A stretch of 10,201 bases of DNA, from contig CATPAS010000339.1 in the NCBI GenBank assembly GCA_955652075.1, forward strand, positions 1-10,201, written 5' to 3'. Below are positions 1-5,861 of the stretch, one piece after another. Both the position numbers and the translations under genes were made by a program. Numbering within the stretch: position 1 is the first letter of the stretch; each line of letters starts with the position of its first letter. The stretch comes from an uncultured Gaiellaceae bacterium (GTDB taxonomy: Bacteria; Actinomycetota; Thermoleophilia; Gaiellales; Gaiellaceae). The notes beneath the pieces were generated by a model. That model was not told the DNA's origin. It was given only the letters and a program-made list of their open reading frames with translations, and ran no database searches.

Positions 1-365
1 GCCTTGTTCCAGGCCTTGGCGCCGACGGTGCTGTCGACGCAGTAGGTCAGCGACGTCGCCGTCTGGATGTGCAGCTTCGTCGGCACGATTGCCGAGTCGT
101 ACGCCTGCAGCAGCGAGACCGTCATCCCCGCGTAGCCGGCGGAGTTGGCGGTGCCGAGGTTGTCGGCGTTGTAGGCCTCGACGGCCGGGATCGCGGCGCG
201 GACGTTGGCCTTGGCGGCCGAGTTGTTCGCACGATCCCGGAAGCTCAGATACGAGGGGATCGCGATCGCGAGCAGGATGCCGAGAATGATGATGACAACG
301 AGAAGCTCGATGAGGGTGAAACCGCTCTCCTCACCGGCGAGCCGCCGTCGAATCTTGCTGGTCAT
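1..365 (-). CDS. pilA: Type IV prepilin (major pilin-like), partial at left edge
   Basis: This is the N-terminal part of a type IV pilin, the subunit that polymerises into the pilus fibre after cleavage by the prepilin peptidase. 121 codons are visible and the gene runs off the left edge. The start is ATG at 365-363, preceded by a good ribosome binding site. The precursor has a short basic leader (residues 1-15, with RRR at 6-8), the processing site G15/F16, the motif GFTLIELLVV and the required Glu at mature position +5 (E20). The hydrophobic helix continues to about residue 37, ending in AIPSYLSFRDRA, as is usual for type IVa pilins. A Cys (about residue 109) near the visible end may be the first half of the C-terminal disulfide. 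The gene is divergent from pilT. Family assignment is certain; the 'major pilin' role is inferred from its textbook N-terminus and strong RBS. Confidence 0.93.
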   Translation of the reverse strand, partial: MTSKIRRRLAGEESGFTLIELLVVIIILGILLAIAIPSYLSFRDRANNSAAKANVRAAIPAVEAYNADNLGTANSAGYAGMTVSLLQAYDSAIVPTKLHIQTATSLTYCVDSTVGAKAWNK

Positions 366-372
366 GCAGATG

Positions 373-380
373 CTCCTTCC
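373..380 (-). promoter_or_regulatory. Shine-Dalgarno site of the prepilin gene
   Basis: Read on the minus strand, GGAAGGAG lies 7 bases before the ATG at 365. It is the strongest ribosome binding site among the pilus genes here and fits an abundant product. It supports the chosen start. Confidence 0.75.
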
Positions 381-412
381 ATGGGGAACGAACGAACGAG
401 ATGGCCCGTCAG

Positions 413-441
413 GCATCGGCCAACTCACCCACGGTGGGTAA
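413..441 (-). promoter_or_regulatory. Candidate sigma-28-type promoter of the prepilin gene (weak -35)
   Basis: On the minus strand GCCGATGC occupies 420-413 and resembles the -10 element (GCCGATAA) of FliA/WhiG/SigD promoters. At 15-17 bases upstream only a poor TTAC/TACC is present instead of TAAA. Transcription would begin near 405, giving a leader of about 40 bases that includes the strong RBS at 380-373. The proposal rests on the matching element upstream of pilT and is weak alone, because GCCGAT is common in this GC-rich sequence. Confidence 0.3.
427..439. promoter_or_regulatory. 13-base dyad in the prepilin/pilT intergenic region, possible operator
   Basis: ACCCAC-G-GTGGGT is a perfect inverted repeat with 6-base arms around one central base. 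It cannot fold as a hairpin because its loop is one base, so a dimeric DNA-binding protein is the more natural explanation. It is followed at 441-454 by a looser ACCC / GGGT pair. It overlaps the proposed -35 region of the prepilin promoter. No regulator is encoded in the window. Confidence 0.3.
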
Positions 442-491
442 CCCTCGAAGGGGTGATCGTGCCTTTTGCAAACCGGGGTCTCTTCGAGAGG

Positions 492-519
492 TAAAGGCCG
501 CGCCATGGCCTGCCGATGA
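492..519 (+). promoter_or_regulatory. Candidate sigma-28-type promoter of pilT-pilMNOP
   Basis: TAAA at 492-495 is followed after 16 bases by GCCGATGA at 512-519. The consensus for FliA/WhiG/SigD-type sigma factors is TAAA, about 15-16 bases, GCCGATAA, so seven of eight -10 bases and the whole -35 core match. Transcription would start near 525-527, only about 5-7 bases before the pilT ATG at 532. That agrees with the lack of any Shine-Dalgarno sequence before pilT. The consensus is established knowledge; use of the site here is inferred. Confidence 0.5.
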
Positions 520-531
520 CTCGTTCGAGTT

Positions 532-1689
532 ATGCGGCCGGTCAATTCAATCGACGAGCTCCTCGAGCACATGGTGGCGCGCGACGCGTCAGACCTCCAT
601 GTGACCGTTGGCACGCCCCCTGTCATTCGCGTGCGTGGAGAGCTCGAGCGCCTGGAGGAGTACGCCTCCCTCACGCCGGAGGACTCGCAGGAGCTCCTCT
701 ACCGCATCCTCTCGAGCGAGCAGCAGAAGAACCTCGAGATCAAGCGCCAGCTCGATTTCTCGCACTCGATCCCCGGCCTTGCCCGCTTCCGCGTGAACGT
801 CTACTTCCAGCGCGAGTCGATCGGCGCGGCTTTTCGCCTGATCCCGGCCGAGATCAAGACACTGGAGGAGCTCGGCATCCCGGCGACGATCCACCAGCTC
901 GCAGAGAAGCCGCGCGGGCTCGTGCTCGTCACCGGCCCGACGGGCTCCGGTAAGTCGACGACGCTCGCGGCGATCATCGACGAGATCAACCGGAACCGCT
1001 CCGAGCACATCCTCACGATCGAGGACCCGATCGAGTTCCTACACCGCCACAAGCGCTGCATCGTCAACCAGCGCGAGATCGGGCCGGATGCGATGACCTT
1101 CGCCGACGCTCTGCGTGCGGCTCTCCGACAGGACCCCGACGTGATCCTCGTGGGCGAAATGCGCGACCTCGAGACGATCTCCACCGCGCTGACCGCTGCG
1201 GAGACCGGTCACCTCGTCTTCGGGACGCTGCACACCCAGAGCGCGCCGTCCACGATCGACCGCATCATCGACGTCTTTCCTCCCGAGCAGCAGGAGCAGA
1301 TCCGCATTCAAATCGCCAGCTCGCTGCAGGGCGTCGTGACACAGGCGCTGCTGCCGACGGCCGACGGGATGGGACGCGATCCCGCACTCGAGGTCATCCT
1401 GCCGGACGACGCCGTCCGCAATCTCATCCGCCAGGGCAAGGTCGAGCAGATCTACTCGGTGATGCAGACCAACACCAGCCGTGGCATGCAGACGATGGAG
1501 CAGTCGCTCGCGGATCTGATCCAGCGTGGCGTCGTCACCTTCGAGGTCGGGATCACGCGTTCGAGTCGACCCGCGCAGCTCATCGGTCTGCTCGAGCGTG
1601 CGGGCTTCCCGGTCGAGCTTCCGCCCGATCTCAACGAGCCGCGTGCCGAGCAGCCGGTCGGCTCCGGATTGCGCGTCGCCGGGAGCTAG
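532..1689 (+). CDS. pilT: Type IV pilus retraction ATPase PilT
   Basis: PilT is a hexameric cytoplasmic ATPase that powers pilus retraction and twitching. The 385-residue product has the expected motifs in order: N-terminal domain with ASDLH (19-23), Walker A GPTGSGKST (135-143), Asp box TIEDP (162-166), Walker B region DPDVILVGEMRD (201-212), His box TGHLVFGTLHT (225-235) and AVRNLIRQ (294-301). The last corresponds to AIRNLIRE, a retraction-associated motif that separates PilT from PilB. The length is slightly above usual because of a 35-40 residue polar tail. The ATG at 532 is preferred, although no Shine-Dalgarno is seen, because it precedes the conserved IDELLEHMVARDASDLH start; a proposed promoter ends 12 bases upstream, so the leader may be almost absent. 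It heads a run with pilM, whose start abuts the pilT stop. Confidence 0.96.
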   Translation: MRPVNSIDELLEHMVARDASDLHVTVGTPPVIRVRGELERLEEYASLTPEDSQELLYRILSSEQQKNLEIKRQLDFSHSIPGLARFRVNVYFQRESIGAAFRLIPAEIKTLEELGIPATIHQLAEKPRGLVLVTGPTGSGKSTTLAAIIDEINRNRSEHILTIEDPIEFLHRHKRCIVNQREIGPDAMTFADALRAALRQDPDVILVGEMRDLETISTALTAAETGHLVFGTLHTQSAPSTIDRIIDVFPPEQQEQIRIQIASSLQGVVTQALLPTADGMGRDPALEVILPDDAVRNLIRQGKVEQIYSVMQTNTSRGMQTMEQSLADLIQRGVVTFEVGITRSSRPAQLIGLLERAGFPVELPPDLNEPRAEQPVGSGLRVAGS

Positions 1690-1691
1690 TG

Positions 1692-3695
1692 ATGGACGAC
1701 CAGTCGCTTTGGAAGAAGGAATTGTCCTTCAGGCGCAAGCCCAAGGAGGAAAAGGACGCGGACGACTCGTTTGCGACCGAAGAGAAGCCGGCTTCCATGT
1801 GGAAGAAGGAGCTCTCGTTCAAGCGTAAGCCCAAGGCTGACGCGGTCGAGAACCACGCCGTCGCAGACGTGCCTGCCGAGGAACCGGCGGTCGAGGAGTC
1901 TGCGGCGGAGGAGCCTGTCGTCGGGGTTCCTGTCGTTGGGGAGCCTGTCGCTGCGGAGCCTCTCGCGGCAGAGCCCGTCGCCCGGGAGTCGGAAGTCGCG
2001 GAAGAGACCGTGTGGAAGAAGGAGGTCAGCTTCGGCCGCAAGGTCGCGCCGGACGAGCCGGTGGAGGCCGAGCCTGTCGTCGCGGAAGCGACTCCGGACG
2101 AGGAGACGGTCTGGAAGAAAGAGGTCTCGTTCAGCCGCAAGCTGGAGGCCGAGCCTGTCGCGGACGAACAGCCGATTGCTGAAGAAGAGCCCGTTGCAGC
2201 AGAAGAGCCTGTTGTCGAGGACGAGCCTGTCGTGGACGAGCCCGTCGCCGAGGAGCCGATCGCCGCGGAGACCGTCGCGAGCGTCGACGTCGAGGCCGCC
2301 GCCGAACCGTGGAATGCGCCGCCGGCGATGCCGCCCGCACCCGTTGCAGAGGTAACGACCGCGAGTGTCCCCGTGCCGATCAAGTCGGTGGACGTCCACC
2401 CCCCCGTTGCCGCGGCAGACCTGCCGCCGATCGTCGGCGAGGACGCTCCGAAGGTGCCGTTCTGGAAGAAGGAGCTGTCGTTCGGCGCCAAGAAGGGCGA
2501 CAAGCCCGTCAAGGAGCGCAAGCAAAGGGTCTCGAAGGTGAATGCCGAGCGCGCCCCTAAGACCGACGAGCCGAAGGAGCCGAAACAGCGCAAGCAAAAA
2601 ACTCCAAAAGTGAAGGCCGAGCGCGGCAACGCCAAGGGGCGTCTCATCGGCTTGAAGATCGGTGCGTCTCAGCTCGCTGCGGCGCGCGTCTCGAATAACG
2701 GCTCCGTCGAGCTGCTACAGGTGGCGCGCGAACCGCTTGCCCCGGGCATCATCGTTGGCGGAGAGCTGCGCGATCCCGACGCGCTCTCGGAGGCGCTCAA
2801 GGATTTCTTCGAGAAGCATGGCCTGCCGAAGAAGGGCGTGCGTCTGGGGATCGCGAACAACAGAATCGGCGTCCGCACCTTTGAGATTGCCGGCACCAAG
2901 GACGAGAAGCAGCTTGCCAACGCGATCAGATTCCGTGCCCAGGAAACGCTGCCGATCCCGATCGACGAGGCGGTGCTGGACTATCAAGTGCTCGGCGACG
3001 GTGTCGGCGAAGACGGTCAGCCGACCAAGCGTGTCTTGCTGGTCGTCGCGTACCGCGAGCTGATCGACCGCTACGTCGATGCTTGCAAGAAGGCCGGTAT
3101 CACTCTCGTCGGGATCGACCTCGAGGCATTCGCCCTGTTGCGTGCGCTGCAGGCGCCGCAGGAGGGCGTCGGCACAGATGCGACTGCGGCCCTCGTCGTG
3201 GTCGCGATCGGTCACGAGCGTTCGACCTTCGCCGTCTCCGATGGGCGCGTCTGCGAGTTCACGCGCGTCCTCGAGTGGGGCGGCTCCGCGCTCAACGTCG
3301 CGATAGCGCGAGCCGTCGACTCGGCGCCGTCCGAGGTCGAGGACTGGAAGCGTGCGCTTTCGCTGATGGACGAGATGGTCCCGGACGGGCTCACCGCCGA
3401 CCAATCGAAGAACGCACGCGAGGCGATGCGCAGGGCAATCCAGACGTTCGCGCGCGAGCTTGTCTCCTCTCTCCAGTACTACCAGAACCAACCTGGCTCG
3501 CTGGGCATCGGCGAGATCGTGCTCACGGGCGGCACGGCTCATCTTCCCGGGCTCGCCGGCGAGCTCGAGCGCCTGATCGGCGTGCACGTTCGCGTCGGCG
3601 ATCCGCTGGCGCGGCTGAAGGTTTCGAAGAAGGTCGGGCAGCCCGAGCAGATCGGTTCGCTCGCCGTCGCAATCGGGCTCGGGATCGACGACTAA
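1692..3695 (+). CDS. pilM: PilM, actin-like pilus assembly ATPase with a long repeat-bearing N-terminal extension
   Basis: PilM is a cytoplasmic actin/FtsA-fold protein that binds the N-terminal tail of PilN and couples the motor to the inner-membrane complex. The PilM core occupies about residues 316-667, from GRLIGLKIG (phosphate-1-like strand) through AIRFRAQETLPIPI (411-424) to the late nucleotide-binding loop VLTGGTAHLPG (610-620); this is the normal family length. Upstream lies an unusual region of about 315 residues: five WKKE(L/V)SFxRK motifs (7-16, 37-46, 108-117, 141-150, 258-267) joined by acidic Pro/Glu/Val/Ala linkers, then a Lys/Arg-rich stretch (268-315). No signal peptide or membrane helix is visible. 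GTG at 1689 is in frame, but ATG at 1692 is preferred because GGGAG at 1681-1685 is then 6 bases away. The gene abuts pilT and is followed 4 bases later by pilN. The core assignment is firm; the role of the extension is unknown. Confidence 0.92.
   Translation: MDDQSLWKKELSFRRKPKEEKDADDSFATEEKPASMWKKELSFKRKPKADAVENHAVADVPAEEPAVEESAAEEPVVGVPVVGEPVAAEPLAAEPVARESEVAEETVWKKEVSFGRKVAPDEPVEAEPVVAEATPDEETVWKKEVSFSRKLEAEPVADEQPIAEEEPVAAEEPVVEDEPVVDEPVAEEPIAAETVASVDVEAAAEPWNAPPAMPPAPVAEVTTASVPVPIKSVDVHPPVAAADLPPIVGEDAPKVPFWKKELSFGAKKGDKPVKERKQRVSKVNAERAPKTDEPKEPKQRKQKTPKVKAERGNAKGRLIGLKIGASQLAAARVSNNGSVELLQVAREPLAPGIIVGGELRDPDALSEALKDFFEKHGLPKKGVRLGIANNRIGVRTFEIAGTKDEKQLANAIRFRAQETLPIPIDEAVLDYQVLGDGVGEDGQPTKRVLLVVAYRELIDRYVDACKKAGITLVGIDLEAFALLRALQAPQEGVGTDATAALVVVAIGHERSTFAVSDGRVCEFTRVLEWGGSALNVAIARAVDSAPSEVEDWKRALSLMDEMVPDGLTADQSKNAREAMRRAIQTFARELVSSLQYYQNQPGSLGIGEIVLTGGTAHLPGLAGELERLIGVHVRVGDPLARLKVSKKVGQPEQIGSLAVAIGLGIDD
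1710..2492 (+). repeat. Five dispersed copies of a WKKE(L/V)SFxRK motif in the PilM N-terminal extension
   Basis: Copies lie at 1710-1739, 1800-1829, 2013-2042, 2112-2141 and 2463-2492 and encode WKKELSFRRK, WKKELSFKRK, WKKEVSFGRK, WKKEVSFSRK and WKKELSFGAK. The residue before W is L, M, V, V and F, so a hydrophobic residue is kept there too. W, KKE, SF and the closing basic residue are preserved while the linkers diverge in sequence and length (spacing 30, 71, 33 and 117 residues). The pattern is that of repeated short linear binding motifs rather than folded domains. I do not recognise it from any named family. Confidence 0.9.
1911..1985 (+). repeat. 15-base tandem repeat (5 units) encoding E-P-V-(V/A)-(G/A) pentapeptides
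   Basis: Five consecutive 15-base units encode EPVVG, VPVVG, EPVAA, EPLAA and EPVAR in the second linker of the PilM extension. The units are diverged but clearly aligned on a cctgtcg-like core. Similar, less regular EPVV/EPVA elements recur at about 2150-2260. They form a stiff, strongly acidic spacer between WKKE motifs and are a likely site of length change by slippage or recombination. Confidence 0.8.
2517..2624 (+). repeat. Duplicated basic 12-residue segment in PilM
   Basis: 2517-2552 encodes RKQRVSKVNAER and 2589-2624 encodes RKQKTPKVKAER, exactly 24 residues apart. They form the positively charged linker between the fifth WKKE motif and the PilM core. The second copy is locally richer in A than its surroundings. 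The charge is opposite to that of the acidic linkers, so intramolecular pairing or membrane/nucleic-acid contact is conceivable. Confidence 0.75.
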
Positions 3696-3699
3696 CGCC

Positions 3700-4311
3700 A
3701 TGCGTGCCGTCAACCTCCTGCCGCAAGACCGCGGCCAGCGCACGATCAAGAAGGAGAGCCTGCCCGTCCTCATCGGCGCGTGCTCCGGAGTTCTCGTCGC
3801 GGCGGTCCTCGGCGCGATGTTCATGATGGGCAGCGGGAAGATCGCCGCCCAACAACGGAAGACCGACGATCTGAACCGCATCTACCAGGCGCTTCCGCCG
3901 CCTCCGGCCGGGCCGTCCGTCGCACAACAGCAGCTTGCGGGCGAGCAAAGCGCCCGCGTGAGCGCACTCAGCACCGCGCTGACGAGCCGCGTCGACTGGG
4001 ACCGCATCTTCCGCGAGTTCTCACTCGTGCTGCCCAATGATGTCTGGCTCACCACGCTGACCGCGAAGTCGCCGATCTCGCCACTCACGAACGCCGCGTC
4101 GAGCGCCGGCGGAGCTCCCTCCGAGTTCACGATCCAGGGCCGCACCTATTCGCACGACGGCGTCGCCCGGCTGCTCTCACGGCTACAGGTCGTGCCGGAC
4201 CTGACGAATGTGCAGCTGGTGAGCTCGTCGCTGTCGAAGGTCGGCGGGCAGGACGTCGTCGATTTCACGATCGCCGCCGACATCAAGGTCTCCGGAGCTC
4301 CGGGCGCATGA
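3700..4311 (+). CDS. pilN: PilN, type IV pilus inner-membrane alignment protein
   Basis: PilN is a single-pass membrane protein whose short cytoplasmic tail binds PilM and whose extracytoplasmic part pairs with PilO. The 203-residue product begins MRAVNLLPQD, containing the (I/V)NLLP motif known to sit in the PilM groove. A membrane helix follows at about 21-44, then a helical stretch with a PPPP segment (66-69) and an alpha/beta domain with the typical DVWLTTL (114-120), a FTIQGRTYS strand (143-151) and a terminal beta region. The start at 3700 places the NLLP motif at the very N-terminus, as in the family. No clear Shine-Dalgarno is seen; coupling to pilM, 4 bases upstream, is likely. It overlaps pilO by 4 bases (ATGA). 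Confidence 0.92.
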   Translation: MRAVNLLPQDRGQRTIKKESLPVLIGACSGVLVAAVLGAMFMMGSGKIAAQQRKTDDLNRIYQALPPPPAGPSVAQQQLAGEQSARVSALSTALTSRVDWDRIFREFSLVLPNDVWLTTLTAKSPISPLTNAASSAGGAPSEFTIQGRTYSHDGVARLLSRLQVVPDLTNVQLVSSSLSKVGGQDVVDFTIAADIKVSGAPGA

Positions 4312-5042
4312 AGATCGACATGAGCACGATCATGAAACGCGTCAAGTCGCTCGACCCCGGAGCGTTGATCGGAATCATGGTCGGCGCCGTCCTCATCGTC
4401 GGGCTCGCCGGCTGGTTCCTGCTCCTGCGCCCGCAGGGCGCGAAGGTCACCGCTTTGAAGGCCCAGGCGACGGAGATTCAGTCGAAGATCGACGCGTACC
4501 ACCAGCAGGTCGCTGCAGTGCGAGCGGCGCCGAAGATCGAGGTCGCCGACGTCTACCGGCTCGCCAAGGCAATGCCAGACCGGACGGACATGCCCGATCT
4601 CCTCCTCGAGCTGAGCCAACTTGCCCGCGACACGGGCATCCGCTTCGACTCGATCTCGCCGCAGGCGATCGCTCCGATCGGGAGCTACGCGGTGCTGCCG
4701 ATCTCCGTTACGTTCCAGGGCAACTTCTACAACCTGGCGGACTTCCTCTACCGGCTGCGCTCTCTCGTGACGGTGCACGCAGGACGCCTCGACGCAACCG
4801 GGCGCCTGTTCTCCGTCGACACCCTGACGTTCAACGAGAGCACGCTGAAGTTCCCGCAGATCCAGGCCACGCTCGTCATCGACGCGTTCGTCTACGGAAC
4901 AGGCATTCCGGCCCCGGTCGCGACCCCGACGCCTCCGACCACGCCGACCACGACGACGACCTCGACGACCTCGACGACCACCAGCACCTCGACCACGACC
5001 CCGGCGGCTTCGAGTGGCGCGTCGGCGACAGGAGCTCCGTAA
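4308..5042 (+). CDS. pilO: PilO, type IV pilus inner-membrane alignment protein with Thr-rich tail
   Basis: PilO pairs with PilN and helps form the inner-membrane platform. The 244-residue product has a short cytoplasmic N-terminus, a membrane helix at about 19-40, a coiled-coil segment (about 44-75) and a ferredoxin-like domain (about 78-197) containing FQGNFYNLADFLYRLRSL (136-153), characteristic of PilO. The gene overlaps pilN by ATGA, and GGAG 10 bases upstream of ATG 4308 could serve as RBS; an in-frame ATG at 4320 is the alternative. Residues 206-244 are an odd addition, almost entirely Thr, Ser, Pro and Ala, encoded by an ACGACC/TCGACG-like repeat. Such a tail outside the membrane resembles an O-glycosylated linker, which is inference. 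The stop overlaps the next start by one base (TAATG). Confidence 0.9.
   Translation: MKIDMSTIMKRVKSLDPGALIGIMVGAVLIVGLAGWFLLLRPQGAKVTALKAQATEIQSKIDAYHQQVAAVRAAPKIEVADVYRLAKAMPDRTDMPDLLLELSQLARDTGIRFDSISPQAIAPIGSYAVLPISVTFQGNFYNLADFLYRLRSLVTVHAGRLDATGRLFSVDTLTFNESTLKFPQIQATLVIDAFVYGTGIPAPVATPTPPTTPTTTTTSTTSTTTSTSTTTPAASSGASATGAP
4923..5002 (+). repeat. Low-complexity Thr/Ser/Pro-coding repeat at the 3' end of pilO
   Basis: Imperfect repetition of ACC, ACG and TCG codons encodes runs of Thr broken by Ser and Pro (residues about 206-231 of PilO). Variation in repeat number between strains would be expected. On the opposite strand it gives spurious Val/Glu-rich reading frames. Confidence 0.7.
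5030..5034 (+). promoter_or_regulatory. Shine-Dalgarno site of the pilP-like gene
   Basis: AGGAG lies 7 bases before ATG 5042, inside the end of pilO. It supports that start and shows that the gene can initiate independently of the one-base overlap with pilO. Confidence 0.6.
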
Positions 5043-5851
5043 TGGCGAAGAAGCATGTCGATCCCCTCAAGGCGAAGCAGAAGAAGCAGAAGATCGTCCT
5101 GGCAGTCCTCGGCGTTGCCTTCCTCGGGCTGATGGCGTTCCAGGTTCCGCGGGTCCTGAAGATGCTGCACCCTGCTCCGCCGGTTCGGCCCTCGGCCACC
5201 GCGTCCACGACTGGGGCTCCCGCGGTTACGCCCTCTCTGGCCGCGCCCACGTTGCAGGGCGCTCAGAATCCGGCCGCGACGACGACTCGCCCGACAGCAT
5301 CGCTCGCCGCCGCGCCGACAACCACCGTGCAGGACGGCCAGCTCGCGTCCTTCAGCCGCTTCGCGAGCAAGGATCCGTTCTCGCAACAGCTCAGCGACAC
5401 AAAGAGCTCCACGCCCTCGTCTTCCGGCGGCTCCTCCGGCGGAGGCACCACCAATCCTGGAATTCCCACCCTCCCCGGCAAAGCGCCCGCGCCGGGCAGC
5501 GCCGTGATCTCCGTGAACGGGACGCTCTACACGGTCGCCACGAAGTCAGACTTCCCGCAGCCGACGTCGACGGACTCGACGCCTGCGCTCTTCCACCTCG
5601 TCTCGGTGACCGCGCACAGCGCGACGATCTCGATCGTCGGCGGCTCGTACGCAACCGGCGCGCAGACGGTCACGCTGAAGGAGAACAAGCCGGTGACGCT
5701 GATGAACACAGCCGACGGCACGCGTTACACGCTGGTCCTGAAGCCCCTCGGGACGGCGGTGTCGACAGGCACGGCAGCGAGCGGCAGTACCAGTACCGCC
5801 GGCACGTCCACGACGCCGACGACGGTCACCCTCCCGCCGGCGACGCCTTGA
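5042..5851 (+). CDS. PilP-like single-pass pilus assembly protein (divergent)
   Basis: Position directly after pilMNO suggests a PilP-type component. The 269-residue protein has a Lys-rich cytoplasmic N-terminus (residues 3-17), one membrane helix at about 18-35 and no lipobox, unlike the lipoprotein PilP of diderm bacteria. A long Pro/Ala/Thr/Ser linker (about 44-97) leads to FSRFASKDPF (104-113), like the KDPF-type segment seen in PilP before its folded part. A Ser/Gly stretch (122-136) precedes a beta-rich domain (about 153-236) and another Ser/Thr/Pro tail. There is no outer-membrane secretin gene in the window and the inferred host is probably monoderm, so the usual PilP-secretin link may not apply. 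Called PilP-like from context, topology and KDPF, with weak sequence evidence; the gene symbol is left empty. Confidence 0.6.
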   Translation: MAKKHVDPLKAKQKKQKIVLAVLGVAFLGLMAFQVPRVLKMLHPAPPVRPSATASTTGAPAVTPSLAAPTLQGAQNPAATTTRPTASLAAAPTTTVQDGQLASFSRFASKDPFSQQLSDTKSSTPSSSGGSSGGGTTNPGIPTLPGKAPAPGSAVISVNGTLYTVATKSDFPQPTSTDSTPALFHLVSVTAHSATISIVGGSYATGAQTVTLKENKPVTLMNTADGTRYTLVLKPLGTAVSTGTAASGSTSTAGTSTTPTTVTLPPATP

Positions 5852-5861
5852 GCGCTCTCTC

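Noticed and set aside
385..399. GAAC tandem triplication upstream of the prepilin RBS
   Set aside because: Only three short units in a leader; too small to support a phase-variation or binding-site claim.
462..518. Possible c-di-GMP-I (GEMM) riboswitch before pilT, suggested by GCAAACC, a following hairpin and TGCCGATGA
   Set aside because: The GGGACGCAAAGCC block and the P1 pairing between the GCAAACC side and the TGCCGA side are missing, and the spacing (about 49 bases) is too short. A sigma-28-type promoter explains TAAA and GCCGATGA better.
532..1689. PilB or GspE (extension ATPase) instead of PilT
   Set aside because: No N-terminal GspE/MshE domain and no tetracysteine zinc motif; length and AVRNLIRQ fit PilT.
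1631..2647. Long minus-strand reading frames (two overlapping frames of about 300-340 codons) opposite the pilM repeats
   Set aside because: They are antisense images of the acidic repeat region: repetitive Ser/Thr/Gly or Leu/Arg/Asp strings without family features, while the plus frame encodes PilM and its conserved motifs.
2715..3881. Minus-strand frame of 388 codons opposite pilM/pilN
   Set aside because: It lies opposite the PilM core and the pilN start, has Arg/Asp-rich composition without hydrophobic patterning, and no start context. High-GC codon bias generates such frames.
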